Positions 44,270 to 52,998 of a stretch of DNA of 64,000 nucleotides are shown here, one piece after another. A model generated the notes under the pieces. The model did no database searches. It was not told the DNA's origin and worked only from the letters and a program-made list of their open reading frames with translations. The stretch's first letter is position 1. Each line of letters begins with the position of its first letter. Location of the stretch: contig NZ_PJOM01000005.1 in assembly GCF_002900965.1 (NCBI RefSeq), positions 62,001-126,000 of the forward strand, in the 5' to 3' direction. The translations under genes and the position numbers were made by a program. The DNA comes from Pseudotabrizicola formosa (GTDB lineage: Bacteria > Pseudomonadota > Alphaproteobacteria > Rhodobacterales > Rhodobacteraceae).

Positions 44270-44422
44270 CTCCCTCCCGCCGGTCAGCGTCCGCCAGGGC
44301 GCGGTCCAACAGGCAAGCCACCCCTGCGGAGGCTGCATCATTAAGAATGATTAACGATTGGTTGATCCAGAGACAGAGTGCTGTAAGATCAGTCATCCCG
44401 CAGATTTGACGGCATCGCTATC

Positions 44423-44842
44423 ATGAACAGTGTAGACACATTTGTTGGCCGTCGCATCCGGCAGTTCCGCTGGGTCTGCGGTGTCACCCAGGCCGAGCTG
44501 GCCGCGCACCTGTCGGTTCTTCCAAGCCAGATCAGCGCCTATGAGGCCGGCACAGACCGGGTTCCTGCTGCACAGTTGCTGCAGATTGCCACCCTCCTTG
44601 ACCTTCCCGTTGCTGCCTTCTTCGAAGGCATGGCGGCATCATCCGGTGCCGGTCGCAGCACGCAGCCAAAGGTGCCGAGCCCCGCCCCATCCGACCTGCC
44701 GTCAACGTCTCTTGGGATGACCGATCCGCGAAAAGTGGCGCTTCAGAACATGGCACAGACGATTGCCGCCCACTCTGGTCAGACAGCAACGCCGGCACTG
44801 GCCCGTACCAATCTGCGGCCTGCGTCCGCGGCAGAGCGCTAG
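44423..44842 (+). CDS. Xre-family helix-turn-helix regulator
   Basis: A 139-residue protein with an N-terminal HTH_3 domain at about residues 8-68 (VTQAELAAHLSVLPSQISAYEAG), followed by a low-complexity, probably disordered tail rich in Ser, Pro and Ala. It lies directly upstream of the LuxR-type gene, whose GTG start is two bases after this stop, so the two are probably co-transcribed. A role in tuning the quorum-sensing genes is inference from position. Confidence 0.85.
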   Translation: MNSVDTFVGRRIRQFRWVCGVTQAELAAHLSVLPSQISAYEAGTDRVPAAQLLQIATLLDLPVAAFFEGMAASSGAGRSTQPKVPSPAPSDLPSTSLGMTDPRKVALQNMAQTIAAHSGQTATPALARTNLRPASAAER

Positions 44843-44843
44843 G

Positions 44844-45551
44844 GTGAGCACCGATCTGATCGACCTTGGCAGCGAAAGCCGCAATGCCGGTAGCTTTGTT
44901 TCGTTCCTCGATCAGATCTGCGCCCGTTTCGAACTGGATCATGCGGCCTATGCCGGAACCAACCCGGTCGCCAGTGCCGTGCATGGCTATGTGAATTACC
45001 CGGACGCCTGGAAGCGCCACTATGCCGAAAACGGGTTGCACCGGATCGATCCGACCCTTCTGGTTGCCAGCCGGTCCATTGCTCCGGTGGATTGGAGCCG
45101 GCTGGATCAGACCGCGGGGTTTGAGAAAACCTTCCGCGACGCCCGCGATTTCGGCATCACCAATCGGGGTCTGACCATTCCGGTACGCGGGCCCTACGGC
45201 GATATCGGCATGCTCAGCGTAACCCGTGATTGCAGCGCGACAGAATGGGAAAAGCTGTCCCGACAGATTTTGCCGGATCTGCAGTCGGTCGCGGTCCATG
45301 TGCATGACACGGTGATGCGGTCTGATGTGCTGTCGCGTGCGCTGCGCTATCCGGCGCTTTCCACGCGCGAACGCGAGATCCTGCAGTGGATCGCTGCCGG
45401 CAAATCGCAGCAGGATGTCGGCGACATCCTGGGGATTTCGCATCGCACGGTCGAGGTGCACTTGCGGTCGGGACGCGAAAAGCTCTATGCGCTGACCACA
45501 CCACAGGCCGTGGGCCGCGCCATCATGCTGGGTCTGATCTACCCGCTTTAG
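44844..45551 (+). CDS. LuxR-family quorum-sensing regulator (AHL receptor)
   Basis: A 235-residue LuxR protein. The autoinducer-binding domain retains the classical ligand-contact residues W56, Y60, D69, P70 and W84. The C-terminal LuxR helix-turn-helix is at about residues 172-225 (LSTREREILQWIAAGKSQQDVGDILGISHRTVEVHL). The GTG at 44844 gives the usual length; upstream codons would overlap the Xre gene. It is 101 bases upstream of an AHL synthase gene, forming a standard receptor and synthase pair. Confidence 0.92.
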   Translation: MSTDLIDLGSESRNAGSFVSFLDQICARFELDHAAYAGTNPVASAVHGYVNYPDAWKRHYAENGLHRIDPTLLVASRSIAPVDWSRLDQTAGFEKTFRDARDFGITNRGLTIPVRGPYGDIGMLSVTRDCSATEWEKLSRQILPDLQSVAVHVHDTVMRSDVLSRALRYPALSTREREILQWIAAGKSQQDVGDILGISHRTVEVHLRSGREKLYALTTPQAVGRAIMLGLIYPL

Positions 45552-45652
45552 GCCTGTCATGGCCCCGATTACGGGATTCCCCTCATAGTCTCTGCCCTCT
45601 CAGACGCGTTAACCTTGATTCTGGGGAAGACCACTCATGTTTGGGGATAAAT

Positions 45653-46537
45653 ATGATCATCATCGTCGATGCACTGAACAAGGATCGTTTCGGCGACCTT
45701 CTGGATGAAATGTTCAAGCTTCGCGCCCGCGTCTTCGGCGACCGCCTGGGGTGGGAGGTCGAGATCATCGATGGCCGCGAAATTGACCAGTTCGACCGGC
45801 TTGATCCGGCCTATGTCATCGGGTTGGATGATGAGGGCCATGTCGTGTCCTGCGTCCGCGCGCTGCAAACCACCGGACCGCACATGTTGTCCGACGTGTT
45901 TCAGGTTCTGCTAGATGGTGAGCCGCCCCTGCGCAGCGCCACCTTGTGGGAATCCACCCGTTTTTGCGTCGATACCCAGCGGCTGTGCCGCGACGGCAAT
46001 ACGATGAAGGCGGTCTCGATGGCCACCTGCGAGCTGATGATCGGGTCGCTGGAATATGCGCGCCGCTCGGGAATTTCCGACATCATCACCGTGATTGATC
46101 CGGTGGTGAACCGGGTGCTGAAACGGTCTGACAACGCGCCTTATGATTATGTCGGGTCAACCAAACAGATGGGCAAGGTTCCTGCCATGGCAGCCCTGCT
46201 CGATTGTACCGAAGAGCGCATCAACCGCGTTCGCGCCTTTGCCGGCATCACGCATGATGTCTTTGCCAGCGAAGACGCTGTGCGTGACCTGCTGACCGCG
46301 CGCCATCTGGCCGAGTCGGGACGGGTGACTGCGCCGTCCGACTGGTCTGCGATGATCCTGTCTGATGCCCAAGAGCCGCTGCCAACGGTTCTGGTGGAAG
46401 ACATTCAGGACTACTGCCGCGCGCAGATCGAGGCGGCCCGCACCGAAGAAGAACGCGCTGATGCGCTGCGTCTGGTCGGTGTCCTGGTCCGTGAAGGCAT
46501 CCATCCTGCCCTGCATCAGGTGGTGTTCCAGAACTGA
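45653..46537 (+). CDS. Acyl-homoserine-lactone synthase (LuxI family, extended C-terminus)
   Basis: A 294-residue synthase. The family's near-invariant residues are all present at canonical spacing: R24, F28, W34, D45, D48, R69, E100 and R103. The enzyme makes an N-acyl-homoserine lactone from S-adenosylmethionine and acyl-ACP or acyl-CoA. It is roughly 70-90 residues longer than typical LuxI proteins; the extra part is a C-terminal segment from about residue 200, rich in Ala and acidic residues. TTGGGGAT precedes the ATG. It converges with the glucan operon. Confidence 0.91.
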   Translation: MIIIVDALNKDRFGDLLDEMFKLRARVFGDRLGWEVEIIDGREIDQFDRLDPAYVIGLDDEGHVVSCVRALQTTGPHMLSDVFQVLLDGEPPLRSATLWESTRFCVDTQRLCRDGNTMKAVSMATCELMIGSLEYARRSGISDIITVIDPVVNRVLKRSDNAPYDYVGSTKQMGKVPAMAALLDCTEERINRVRAFAGITHDVFASEDAVRDLLTARHLAESGRVTAPSDWSAMILSDAQEPLPTVLVEDIQDYCRAQIEAARTEEERADALRLVGVLVREGIHPALHQVVFQN

Positions 46538-46599
46538 GCCGTGCGACCGCGGGCCTCAAGGCCGCAAGTGCCGGGCAGCAACCCTCTCGCGCCAGAGGA

Positions 46600-47754
46600 T
46601 CAGGCCCGCGGTGCCACCGGCACTGTGGCGCGCCGGGTTTTGCGCAGGCTCAGCCATCCGGCCAGCGCAAACAGAATCGCGAACCCGGCTGCGATCAGCG
46701 CGGTGTCCAGCAGAAAGGACGGTCCCGCCATCGCCTTGGTCACCTGCGCCACATAGGCCAGCCCGGTGCTGACCGCAAAGACCGGCAAAGCATGCTGCCC
46801 AAGCGTCACCAGCGGTGCCAGCTTCGGGTTTACCGACAGCCGCGTCAGTGCGGGCAGGGCGCTCAGTACATAGGCCAGCGCAAGAATGTGCAGCAACCGG
46901 GGCAGGTGCAGAAAACTCTTGTCAAAAGATGTGAAGACAGACGGTGCACCAAGATATTCATGCAGCATCCACAACCCATGGCCGCCCCAGCTTGCAACCA
47001 CCGGCACCCGCACCCAGACCGCCGCGATCAGCAGATAGGCCACCGCCAGCCGAAACGGCCATGGGCGCAGCGGCAGCCAGCGCCGCCCCTGCCGCATTGC
47101 AAGCCCGGTCAGCACACCCGCCACGAACACCACCTGCCAGGCCAGCGGATTGAAGAACCAGCCGTTTTCCAGCGGCCAGGTCGGCACCCTGATCCGGAAA
47201 ACCCCAACCAGTACCCACAAGAGCAGCGACGCCAGCATCAGCCCGCGCGGCCAGCGCACACCCGCCGCCAGAATGGCCGGGGCAGCCATCAGCAGCGCAA
47301 TATAGAGTGGCAGAATATCGGCATAGGCAAACTGATGGCTCAGGGTCATCAGCGCCGGAACAAAGATCATGGGATCTTCCAGCGCCGGGGCAATATTGCG
47401 CCGCACCGCCATGGCCGCCACTGCAGGATCGGGCACAGTCAGGAAAAACAGCGCGAGAATCCCCAGTACCACCAGTACATGCACCCACCACAGCGTCAGC
47501 ACCCGTCGCCAGGGCCGCAGGGCCTGCGCCAGGGGCGGGTGCCGGTCGCGCAGGAAGATCGGGCCATAGGCCAGTGCGGTGGCAATCCCCGACATCAGGA
47601 CAAAGCCTTCGGCTGCATCGGAAAACCCGAAATTGCGCGAGGTCAGATGTTCCCAGAGCGTGCCGGGAATGTGGTTGATGAAGATCATCATCAAGGCCGC
47701 GCCGCGCAACAGATCCACCCGGTAATCGCGCCGGTGCGGGGCCAGCTCAGGCAA
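46600..47754 (-). CDS. opgC: OpgC-type succinyltransferase for periplasmic glucans
   Basis: A 384-residue polytopic membrane protein of the OpgC family (acyltransferase-3-like). The N-terminus RRDYRVDLLRGAALMMIFINHIPG and the following FGFSDAAEGFVLMSGI are the family hallmark; about ten membrane helices follow. In Rhodobacter sphaeroides OpgC succinylates osmoregulated periplasmic glucans. It overlaps opgH by 8 bases and is the last gene of the operon. Confidence 0.9.
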   Translation of the reverse strand: MPELAPHRRDYRVDLLRGAALMMIFINHIPGTLWEHLTSRNFGFSDAAEGFVLMSGIATALAYGPIFLRDRHPPLAQALRPWRRVLTLWWVHVLVVLGILALFFLTVPDPAVAAMAVRRNIAPALEDPMIFVPALMTLSHQFAYADILPLYIALLMAAPAILAAGVRWPRGLMLASLLLWVLVGVFRIRVPTWPLENGWFFNPLAWQVVFVAGVLTGLAMRQGRRWLPLRPWPFRLAVAYLLIAAVWVRVPVVASWGGHGLWMLHEYLGAPSVFTSFDKSFLHLPRLLHILALAYVLSALPALTRLSVNPKLAPLVTLGQHALPVFAVSTGLAYVAQVTKAMAGPSFLLDTALIAAGFAILFALAGWLSLRKTRRATVPVAPRA

Positions 47755-49531
47755 CGACCTTCTCCGCCATATCCGGGGGCGTCAGCCAGTCCCGAAGCAC
47801 CGCATCATGGCGCGCGACGATCCCCGGAAGCGCCCGATCCTCGGGCACCGGAAAGCGGCCCCGGGCCGCTGGCTGCGAGGTCCACCAGATCAGCACCGGT
47901 GCCAGAAGCATCGGCAGCAGCACCGGCAGCAGCCAGAATGTCAGTGCTGGGGCAAAGACATGGGCCACGCCAAGCCCCACAACCCCCCAACCGCTGATCC
48001 AGCCGCCAGCAGCCCAGGCCTCGGCAAAATCCAGGCCGCCATCCCCGCGGTTGTTGGGTGGCCAGCCACTGTCGCGTCCCAGCAAGACCTGCACCACCGA
48101 CCGGCTCTGGAAAGCAAGCAAGACCGGCGCAATCAGCGAGGACAGGACCAACTCGGTCAGCATGGCGCGCAATGACGCGCCGGTCCCGCCAAACGCGGCC
48201 GAACGGCCAGAGAGGGCTGCGTCCAGCACCACCAGCAGTTTCGGCATGACCAGCAAGCCGAAAACGCCCAGCGCCAGCCCAACCGCCTTTGCAGTCTGGT
48301 CATAGGGGAACACCGGGAAGGGCCAGTTTTCCTGTGGGAAATAATCCGGGCCGCTGGCCGTAGCGCTGGCCACCACCGATGCCGCGATAAACGCCAGCCA
48401 GATCAGAGGTGCGACATAGGCGAAAATGCCCTGAAACAGGGTGAATCTGCTCCACCCCTTCAGCCCCGGTGCCCCGATCACCTTGGAATGCTGCAAGTTG
48501 CCCTGACACCAGCGCCGGTCCCGCTTGGCATGATCGACAATGTTTTCGGGCCCCTCTTCAAAACTGCCGTCCAGATCATCATCCAGCCGCACGGTCCACC
48601 CGGCGCGCGCAAGCAGCGCTGCCTCGACATAATCATGGCTCAGGATATGCCCGCCAAAGGGCGCACGGCCCGGCAGTTCCGGCAATCCGCAGCTTTCGGC
48701 CCAGGCGCGGATGCGGACAATGGCATTGTGGCCCCAGAACGGCCCGGTGCGGCCCTGCATCGCCGCCAGCCCATGGGCGAAAACCGGCGAGTGGAACGAG
48801 GCCGCAAATTGCATCGCCCGGCCAAACACCGTCCGGGCCCGGATCACCCGGGGCAGCGATTGCAACAGGCCCAGCGTCGGATCCGCCTCCATCCGGCGGA
48901 TCATGGTCAGAATCGTTTCGCCTTCCATCAGACTGTCGGCATCCAGGATCACCGCATACTCCCAGGCCCGGCCGGATGTGGCGATGAACTCCTCGATATT
49001 GCCAGCCTTGCGTCCGGTGTTCTTGGCCCTGCGCCGGTAAAAGATGCGACCCTGCCCGTTCTGCCGTGCCAGCAGCCGCGCGCACCATCTGCGTTCTTCG
49101 GCCGCAATCGTCTCATCCCGCGTGTCTGACAGAATGGCAAAATCCACCGTCACCCCGCCGCCTGCCGCCCGAAGGGAATCGTCCATTGCGGCGATGCGAG
49201 CGAAGGTGACGCTGGGATCTTCGTTATAGATCGGCACGATCACGACCGTTTTGCCGGCAATCGTGCCCCGCACCTCCGGGATCGGCGGCCGGGTGCCTGA
49301 AAACAGGCCCAGCATCGCCGTACCGGCCCCCCAGGCCAGCCACCAGGTTGACAGAAAGATCAGACCCGACCGGGCCAGATCCACTGCCGTGACCCCGTCT
49401 GCCGCGCCGTAGATGTGAAACACCATGCCCGCAGCGCTTGCCGACAGCAGGCTGAAGGCAAGCGCAAAGGCCCGCGCTCCCGTCGCGCGTTTTGGTGTCA
49501 CAGGCGACAGGGCGACCGCGGACAGCGCCAT
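47747..49531 (-). CDS. opgH: Glucans biosynthesis glucosyltransferase H
   Basis: A 594-residue inner-membrane family 2 glycosyltransferase that makes the beta-1,2-glucan backbone. N-terminal helices precede the catalytic core with VVIVPIYNEDP (about residues 92-102), AVILDADSLMEG and the QxxRW-type DRRWCQGNLQHSKVI. Further membrane helices follow. It is somewhat shorter than enterobacterial OpgH, mainly at the N-terminus, as in Rhodobacter. It lies three bases after the small opgI-position gene and overlaps opgC. Confidence 0.93.
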   Translation of the reverse strand: MALSAVALSPVTPKRATGARAFALAFSLLSASAAGMVFHIYGAADGVTAVDLARSGLIFLSTWWLAWGAGTAMLGLFSGTRPPIPEVRGTIAGKTVVIVPIYNEDPSVTFARIAAMDDSLRAAGGGVTVDFAILSDTRDETIAAEERRWCARLLARQNGQGRIFYRRRAKNTGRKAGNIEEFIATSGRAWEYAVILDADSLMEGETILTMIRRMEADPTLGLLQSLPRVIRARTVFGRAMQFAASFHSPVFAHGLAAMQGRTGPFWGHNAIVRIRAWAESCGLPELPGRAPFGGHILSHDYVEAALLARAGWTVRLDDDLDGSFEEGPENIVDHAKRDRRWCQGNLQHSKVIGAPGLKGWSRFTLFQGIFAYVAPLIWLAFIAASVVASATASGPDYFPQENWPFPVFPYDQTAKAVGLALGVFGLLVMPKLLVVLDAALSGRSAAFGGTGASLRAMLTELVLSSLIAPVLLAFQSRSVVQVLLGRDSGWPPNNRGDGGLDFAEAWAAGGWISGWGVVGLGVAHVFAPALTFWLLPVLLPMLLAPVLIWWTSQPAARGRFPVPEDRALPGIVARHDAVLRDWLTPPDMAEKVVA

Positions 49532-49534
49532 GGC

Positions 49535-49723
49535 TTAGCCCACGCGGCCCATATCCCGGCGCAGCAGGGCCAGGACCATGCCAAGCCCACGCCACAGCGG
49601 CCCGGCCTCGCGGGTCAGGATTTGCTTTGGCATCGCCAAAGGGGCCACGGGAGGCAGCAGGCCATCCGGGTCGATCCCATCGTCGGGGTGTGTTTCTGCC
49701 ACGGCAAGGGGTGCCATAATCAT
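49535..49723 (-). CDS. opgI: Small protein in the opgI position
   Basis: About 62 residues if it starts at the ATG at 49723, which overlaps the opgG stop (ATGA). An upstream ATG at 49747 would give 70 residues but a 28-base overlap. The sequence has no recognisable domain: an acidic, Pro-rich first half (AETHPDDGIDPDGLLPPVAP) and a basic, amphipathic C-terminal segment (GPLWRGLGMVLALLRRDMG). The symbol rests on position between opgG and opgH, as in the Rhodobacter sphaeroides opgGIH-opgC operon, and on tight spacing, not on a sequence match that I can verify. Confidence 0.6.
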   Translation of the reverse strand: MIMAPLAVAETHPDDGIDPDGLLPPVAPLAMPKQILTREAGPLWRGLGMVLALLRRDMGRVG

Positions 49724-51321
49724 ACGCTCATCCATTGATAGAGCCAATTTTCTGTCAGCTTGCGTCCGTAACCCGCCACATGCGCCACAAGTTCCACTGT
49801 GGCTCCCTGATCGGCCTTCACATCCACGACCAACCGCCAGACTGCATTATTTTCAATCTTTGACAGCGTTTTGACTATAATTTCACCGCCGGCGATGGTC
49901 ACCACCGCGTCAACCTCGGCATCCGAAGGCAGACGCGACAACAGGCCTCCGGCGAAATCGACCACGAACTTCCGGCTGCCATCGGTATTTTCCACACCTG
50001 AGACCCCGCCGATCCCTGCGCGCGTTTTCTTGACGAAAGCCAGATCCGACGCCGGGTCGACCGGCAAGGCGCCCCAATGCAGGCGATAGCCGAATTCCAG
50101 CATTTCGCCGGGCACGGGCGGAGCCTCGGGCACCCAGAACGCCACGATATTGTCGTTGACCTCCAGCGGTGTCGGGATTTCCACCAGACGCACAGCACCC
50201 TTGCCCCATTCGCCCATGGGTTCCACCAGCAACGAGGGCCGGCGTTCATAATGCGAGACCGCGTCCTGATAATTCTCAAAATCCCGGTCCCGCTGCATCA
50301 GGCCAAAAGCCAGCGGGCTTTCCTCGACAAACCACGAATCCGACAAGCGGCTGGGGTTGTTCAGCGGGCGCCAGTTGCGGTCGCCGTCGCGGCGGTGAAT
50401 GGCCAGCCCGTCGCTGTCATGCACGGCGGGGCGGAAATCGTCAAAATCGGTGCGGCTTTTCTCCGAAAACAGATACATCGAGGTCAGCGGCGCAATGCCG
50501 ATCTGATCCACCTCTGTCCGGAAGAACAGACGGGCCGTCACGTCCATCACCGTATCGGTGCCGGGACGGATCACAAAGCGGTACGCTCCGGTGCAGCTTT
50601 CGCTTTCCAGCGCGGCATGAACCACCACATCCCGCGAGAAGGCGGCGGGCCGCTCCAGCCAGAAGCGCGAAAAGCGGGGGAATTCCTCGGGCTTGCCCAG
50701 CCCGGTGTTGATCGCCAGCCCGCGCGCCGACAGGCCATAGCCAGTATCCCGGCCAACGGCGCGGAAATAGCTGGCACCCAGAAACGCCACAACCTCGTCG
50801 AACAGGTCGGCGCGGTTCAATGGCGCATTCAGCCGAAAGCCGGCCACACCCGGCAGCGGCTCGTGCGGCGGCACCCGGTCGCTGATCCGGTCGTAATAGC
50901 GGAAATCATCGGTGGTGAACACCATCGGGCGCGCCACGCCGCCCTCAACCTCGAACAGCCTCACCGGTTCGGCAAACAGCCAGCCAAGATGAAAGGCATG
51001 CACGTGAAAGCCCGCATCGGTGCCTGACCAGCGCGCCTGTTCCGGATTGAACTGCACAGCCTGATAATCATCATAGCTGAAGTCGCTGAAGAAGCCGCTC
51101 GCGCGCTCTGCCGGGGCATGCGGCTCGGCAGCCAGGCTGCGCATTTCTTCGGTCAGGCGGTCGAAATCAAACGGCACACCGGCAGCCTCGGCGGGCGGCG
51201 GCGTCTGGGCATGACCGACGGTCACAAGCGCAGTGCTGCATTGCAGCAAGGCCGCCGTCCCAAGGAGCCCAAGGAAAGAGCGTCGCGGCATCATATCTGG
51301 CTGTCCCGGCATATCCGGCAT
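49720..51321 (-). CDS. opgG: Glucan biosynthesis protein G (periplasmic)
   Basis: A 533-residue OpgG/OpgD-family periplasmic protein required for glucan backbone assembly. A twin-arginine-like signal (PRRSFLGLLGTAALL) is near residues 12-26, with cleavage likely after GHA. The MdoG domain follows, including FDRLTEEMRSLAAEP near the start and LLVEPMGEWGKGAVRLVEIPT toward the C-terminal region. GGGAG lies just before the ATG at 51321; an internal Met pair at residues 10-11 is the alternative start. It is first in opgG-opgI-opgH-opgC. Confidence 0.92.
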   Translation of the reverse strand: MPDMPGQPDMMPRRSFLGLLGTAALLQCSTALVTVGHAQTPPPAEAAGVPFDFDRLTEEMRSLAAEPHAPAERASGFFSDFSYDDYQAVQFNPEQARWSGTDAGFHVHAFHLGWLFAEPVRLFEVEGGVARPMVFTTDDFRYYDRISDRVPPHEPLPGVAGFRLNAPLNRADLFDEVVAFLGASYFRAVGRDTGYGLSARGLAINTGLGKPEEFPRFSRFWLERPAAFSRDVVVHAALESESCTGAYRFVIRPGTDTVMDVTARLFFRTEVDQIGIAPLTSMYLFSEKSRTDFDDFRPAVHDSDGLAIHRRDGDRNWRPLNNPSRLSDSWFVEESPLAFGLMQRDRDFENYQDAVSHYERRPSLLVEPMGEWGKGAVRLVEIPTPLEVNDNIVAFWVPEAPPVPGEMLEFGYRLHWGALPVDPASDLAFVKKTRAGIGGVSGVENTDGSRKFVVDFAGGLLSRLPSDAEVDAVVTIAGGEIIVKTLSKIENNAVWRLVVDVKADQGATVELVAHVAGYGRKLTENWLYQWMSV

Positions 51322-51810
51322 TTTGGCTCCCGCACGTCGATTCGGTGAAAACTTAATGAAGTTCTCAGGTTATCAGGGGGCGCGCCAGACTGACTGCTAT
51401 GTGCGCCACGCATGTCTGCCATGCTGCGTCTGCAAAGCATTTTCCCGAACTGCCCCCAAAAGCCCCCGGTCTTCATCAGTGGCGCAGATGGGGTATCGGA
51501 CCCGCGCGCGTCAATGGTCCACGCGGCGTCGCATAAAATATTCTGCGACATCTGGCTGCTTTCCGCCGAATGACCAAGGCGTTTGCGGCCAAAACAGGTA
51601 TGCTGGCGGTGCGATCAGCGGCAGACCGACCACCGGCGCAAAGCGCGTGCCGTGCCCCAAGCCGTTTGCGAATCGCCGGTCGCATCTGGAATTGTCGTCA
51701 TACCCAAGCACCGCCGCGCAGAATTTCCGTGATTACGGATGATATTCTTTTATGTTGACATAAGGCACCGTCAGGCTCACCATCCGCAGCACCAAAATCA
51801 GGAGAGACCG
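51322..51810. other. Intergenic region between divergent opgG and kbl
   Basis: No protein-like frame with family features is visible in these 489 bases; open frames here have irregular composition and no ribosome site. Near kbl there is a 14-base inverted repeat, TTATGTTGACATAA (51750-51763), inside an AT-rich stretch beginning at 51731, about 50 bases before the kbl ATG. The opgG promoter should lie in the left half, but no clear -10/-35 pair was recognised. Confidence 0.6.
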
Positions 51811-52998
51811 ATGTCGCGCACCGACTTTCTGCAGCATCTGGACCAGACCCTCGCCGGGATCGAGGCACAGGGCCTGTTCAAGCGTGAGCGCATCATGTCC
51901 TCGCCGCAATCGGCCCATGTCACCGTGGCAGAGCGGTCGCTGCTCAACCTGTGCGCCAACAACTATCTGGGGTTGGCCAATGACCCCGCGCTGATCGCCG
52001 CCGCCCATCGCGCGCTGGACGATCAGGGCTTCGGCATGGCCTCTGTCCGCTTTATCTGCGGCACCCAGGATCTGCACCGCCAGCTGGAACAGCGGATCGC
52101 GCAGTTCCTTGGCATGGACGACTCCATCCTGTTTGCCGCCTGTTTTGACGCCAATGGCGGGCTGTTCGAGCCCTTGCTTGGCCCCGAGGACGCGGTGATC
52201 TCGGATGCCTTGAACCATGCCTCGATCATCGATGGCATTCGGCTGTGCAAGGCAAAGCGCTATCGCTACGCCAATTCCGACATGGCGGATCTGGAGGCAC
52301 AGTTGCAGGCTGCCCGCGCCGATGGTGCGCGCCATATCCTGATCGCCACCGATGGCGTGTTCTCGATGGATGGCTATCTGGCGAACCTGCCCGCCATCAC
52401 CGCTCTGGCCGAAACATATGGCGCGCTGACCATGGTCGATGATTGCCACGCCACCGGTTTCATGGGGCCGCAGGGCCGGGGCACGCCGGCGCATCACGGC
52501 GTCAGCGTCGATATCCTGACCGGCACGCTGGGCAAGGCGCTGGGCGGCGCGCTGGGCGGCTATATCGCCGGGCCGCAGGCGGTGGTGGACCTGTTGCGCC
52601 AACGCGCCCGGCCCTATCTGTTTTCCAATGCGCTGCCCCCGGCCATCGTGGCCGCGGGTCTGGCGGCGCTTGATCTGGTCGAGGCGGCAGATGATCTGCG
52701 CGCCCAACTCTTCGACAATGCGGCCTACTGGCGCGCGGGCCTCTCCGACGCCGGATTCACCCTTCTGCCCGGCGAACACCCCATCATCCCGGTCATGCTG
52801 GGCGAAGCCACCCTGGCGCAGGCCATGGCAACGGCCCTTTATGACCGGGGGGTCTATGTCTCGGGCTTCTTCTTTCCGGTGGTGCCGAAGGGTCAGGCGC
52901 GTATCCGAACCCAGATGAACGCCGCATTGACCCGCGCCGATCTGGATTTCGGCCTCGATCAATTCCGTGCCGCAGGCAAAGCCACAGGGGTCATCTGA
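51811..52998 (+). CDS. kbl: Glycine C-acetyltransferase (2-amino-3-ketobutyrate CoA ligase)
   Basis: A 395-residue PLP enzyme of the alpha-oxoamine synthase family that cleaves 2-amino-3-oxobutyrate with CoA to glycine and acetyl-CoA. The Schiff-base lysine is K242 in [15 protein letters not shown]. Other family landmarks are [27 protein letters not shown] and [18 protein letters not shown] precedes the ATG at 51811. It overlaps tdh by one base, so the two-step threonine-to-glycine route is encoded as a unit. Confidence 0.95.
   Translation: MSRTDFLQHLDQTLAGIEAQGLFKRERIMSSPQSAHVTVAERSLLNLCANNYLGLANDPALIAAAHRALDDQGFGMASVRFICGTQDLHRQLEQRIAQFLGMDDSILFAACFDANGGLFEPLLGPEDAVISDALNHASIIDGIRLCKAKRYRYANSDMADLEAQLQAARADGARHILIATDGVFSMDGYLANLPAITALAETYGALTMVDDCHATGFMGPQGRGTPAHHGVSVDILTGTLGKALGGALGGYIAGPQAVVDLLRQRARPYLFSNALPPAIVAAGLAALDLVEAADDLRAQLFDNAAYWRAGLSDAGFTLLPGEHPIIPVMLGEATLAQAMATALYDRGVYVSGFFFPVVPKGQARIRTQMNAALTRADLDFGLDQFRAAGKATGVI

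Noticed and set aside
45552-45652. lux box between the LuxR-type and LuxI-type genes
   Set aside because: Only short, imperfect palindromes such as CCCG-ATTA-CGGG are visible; none has the 18-20 base dyad expected at a promoter.
51233-51742. Open frame across the opgG-kbl intergenic region
   Set aside because: It overlaps the start of opgG, has no recognisable domain, irregular composition and no ribosome site.
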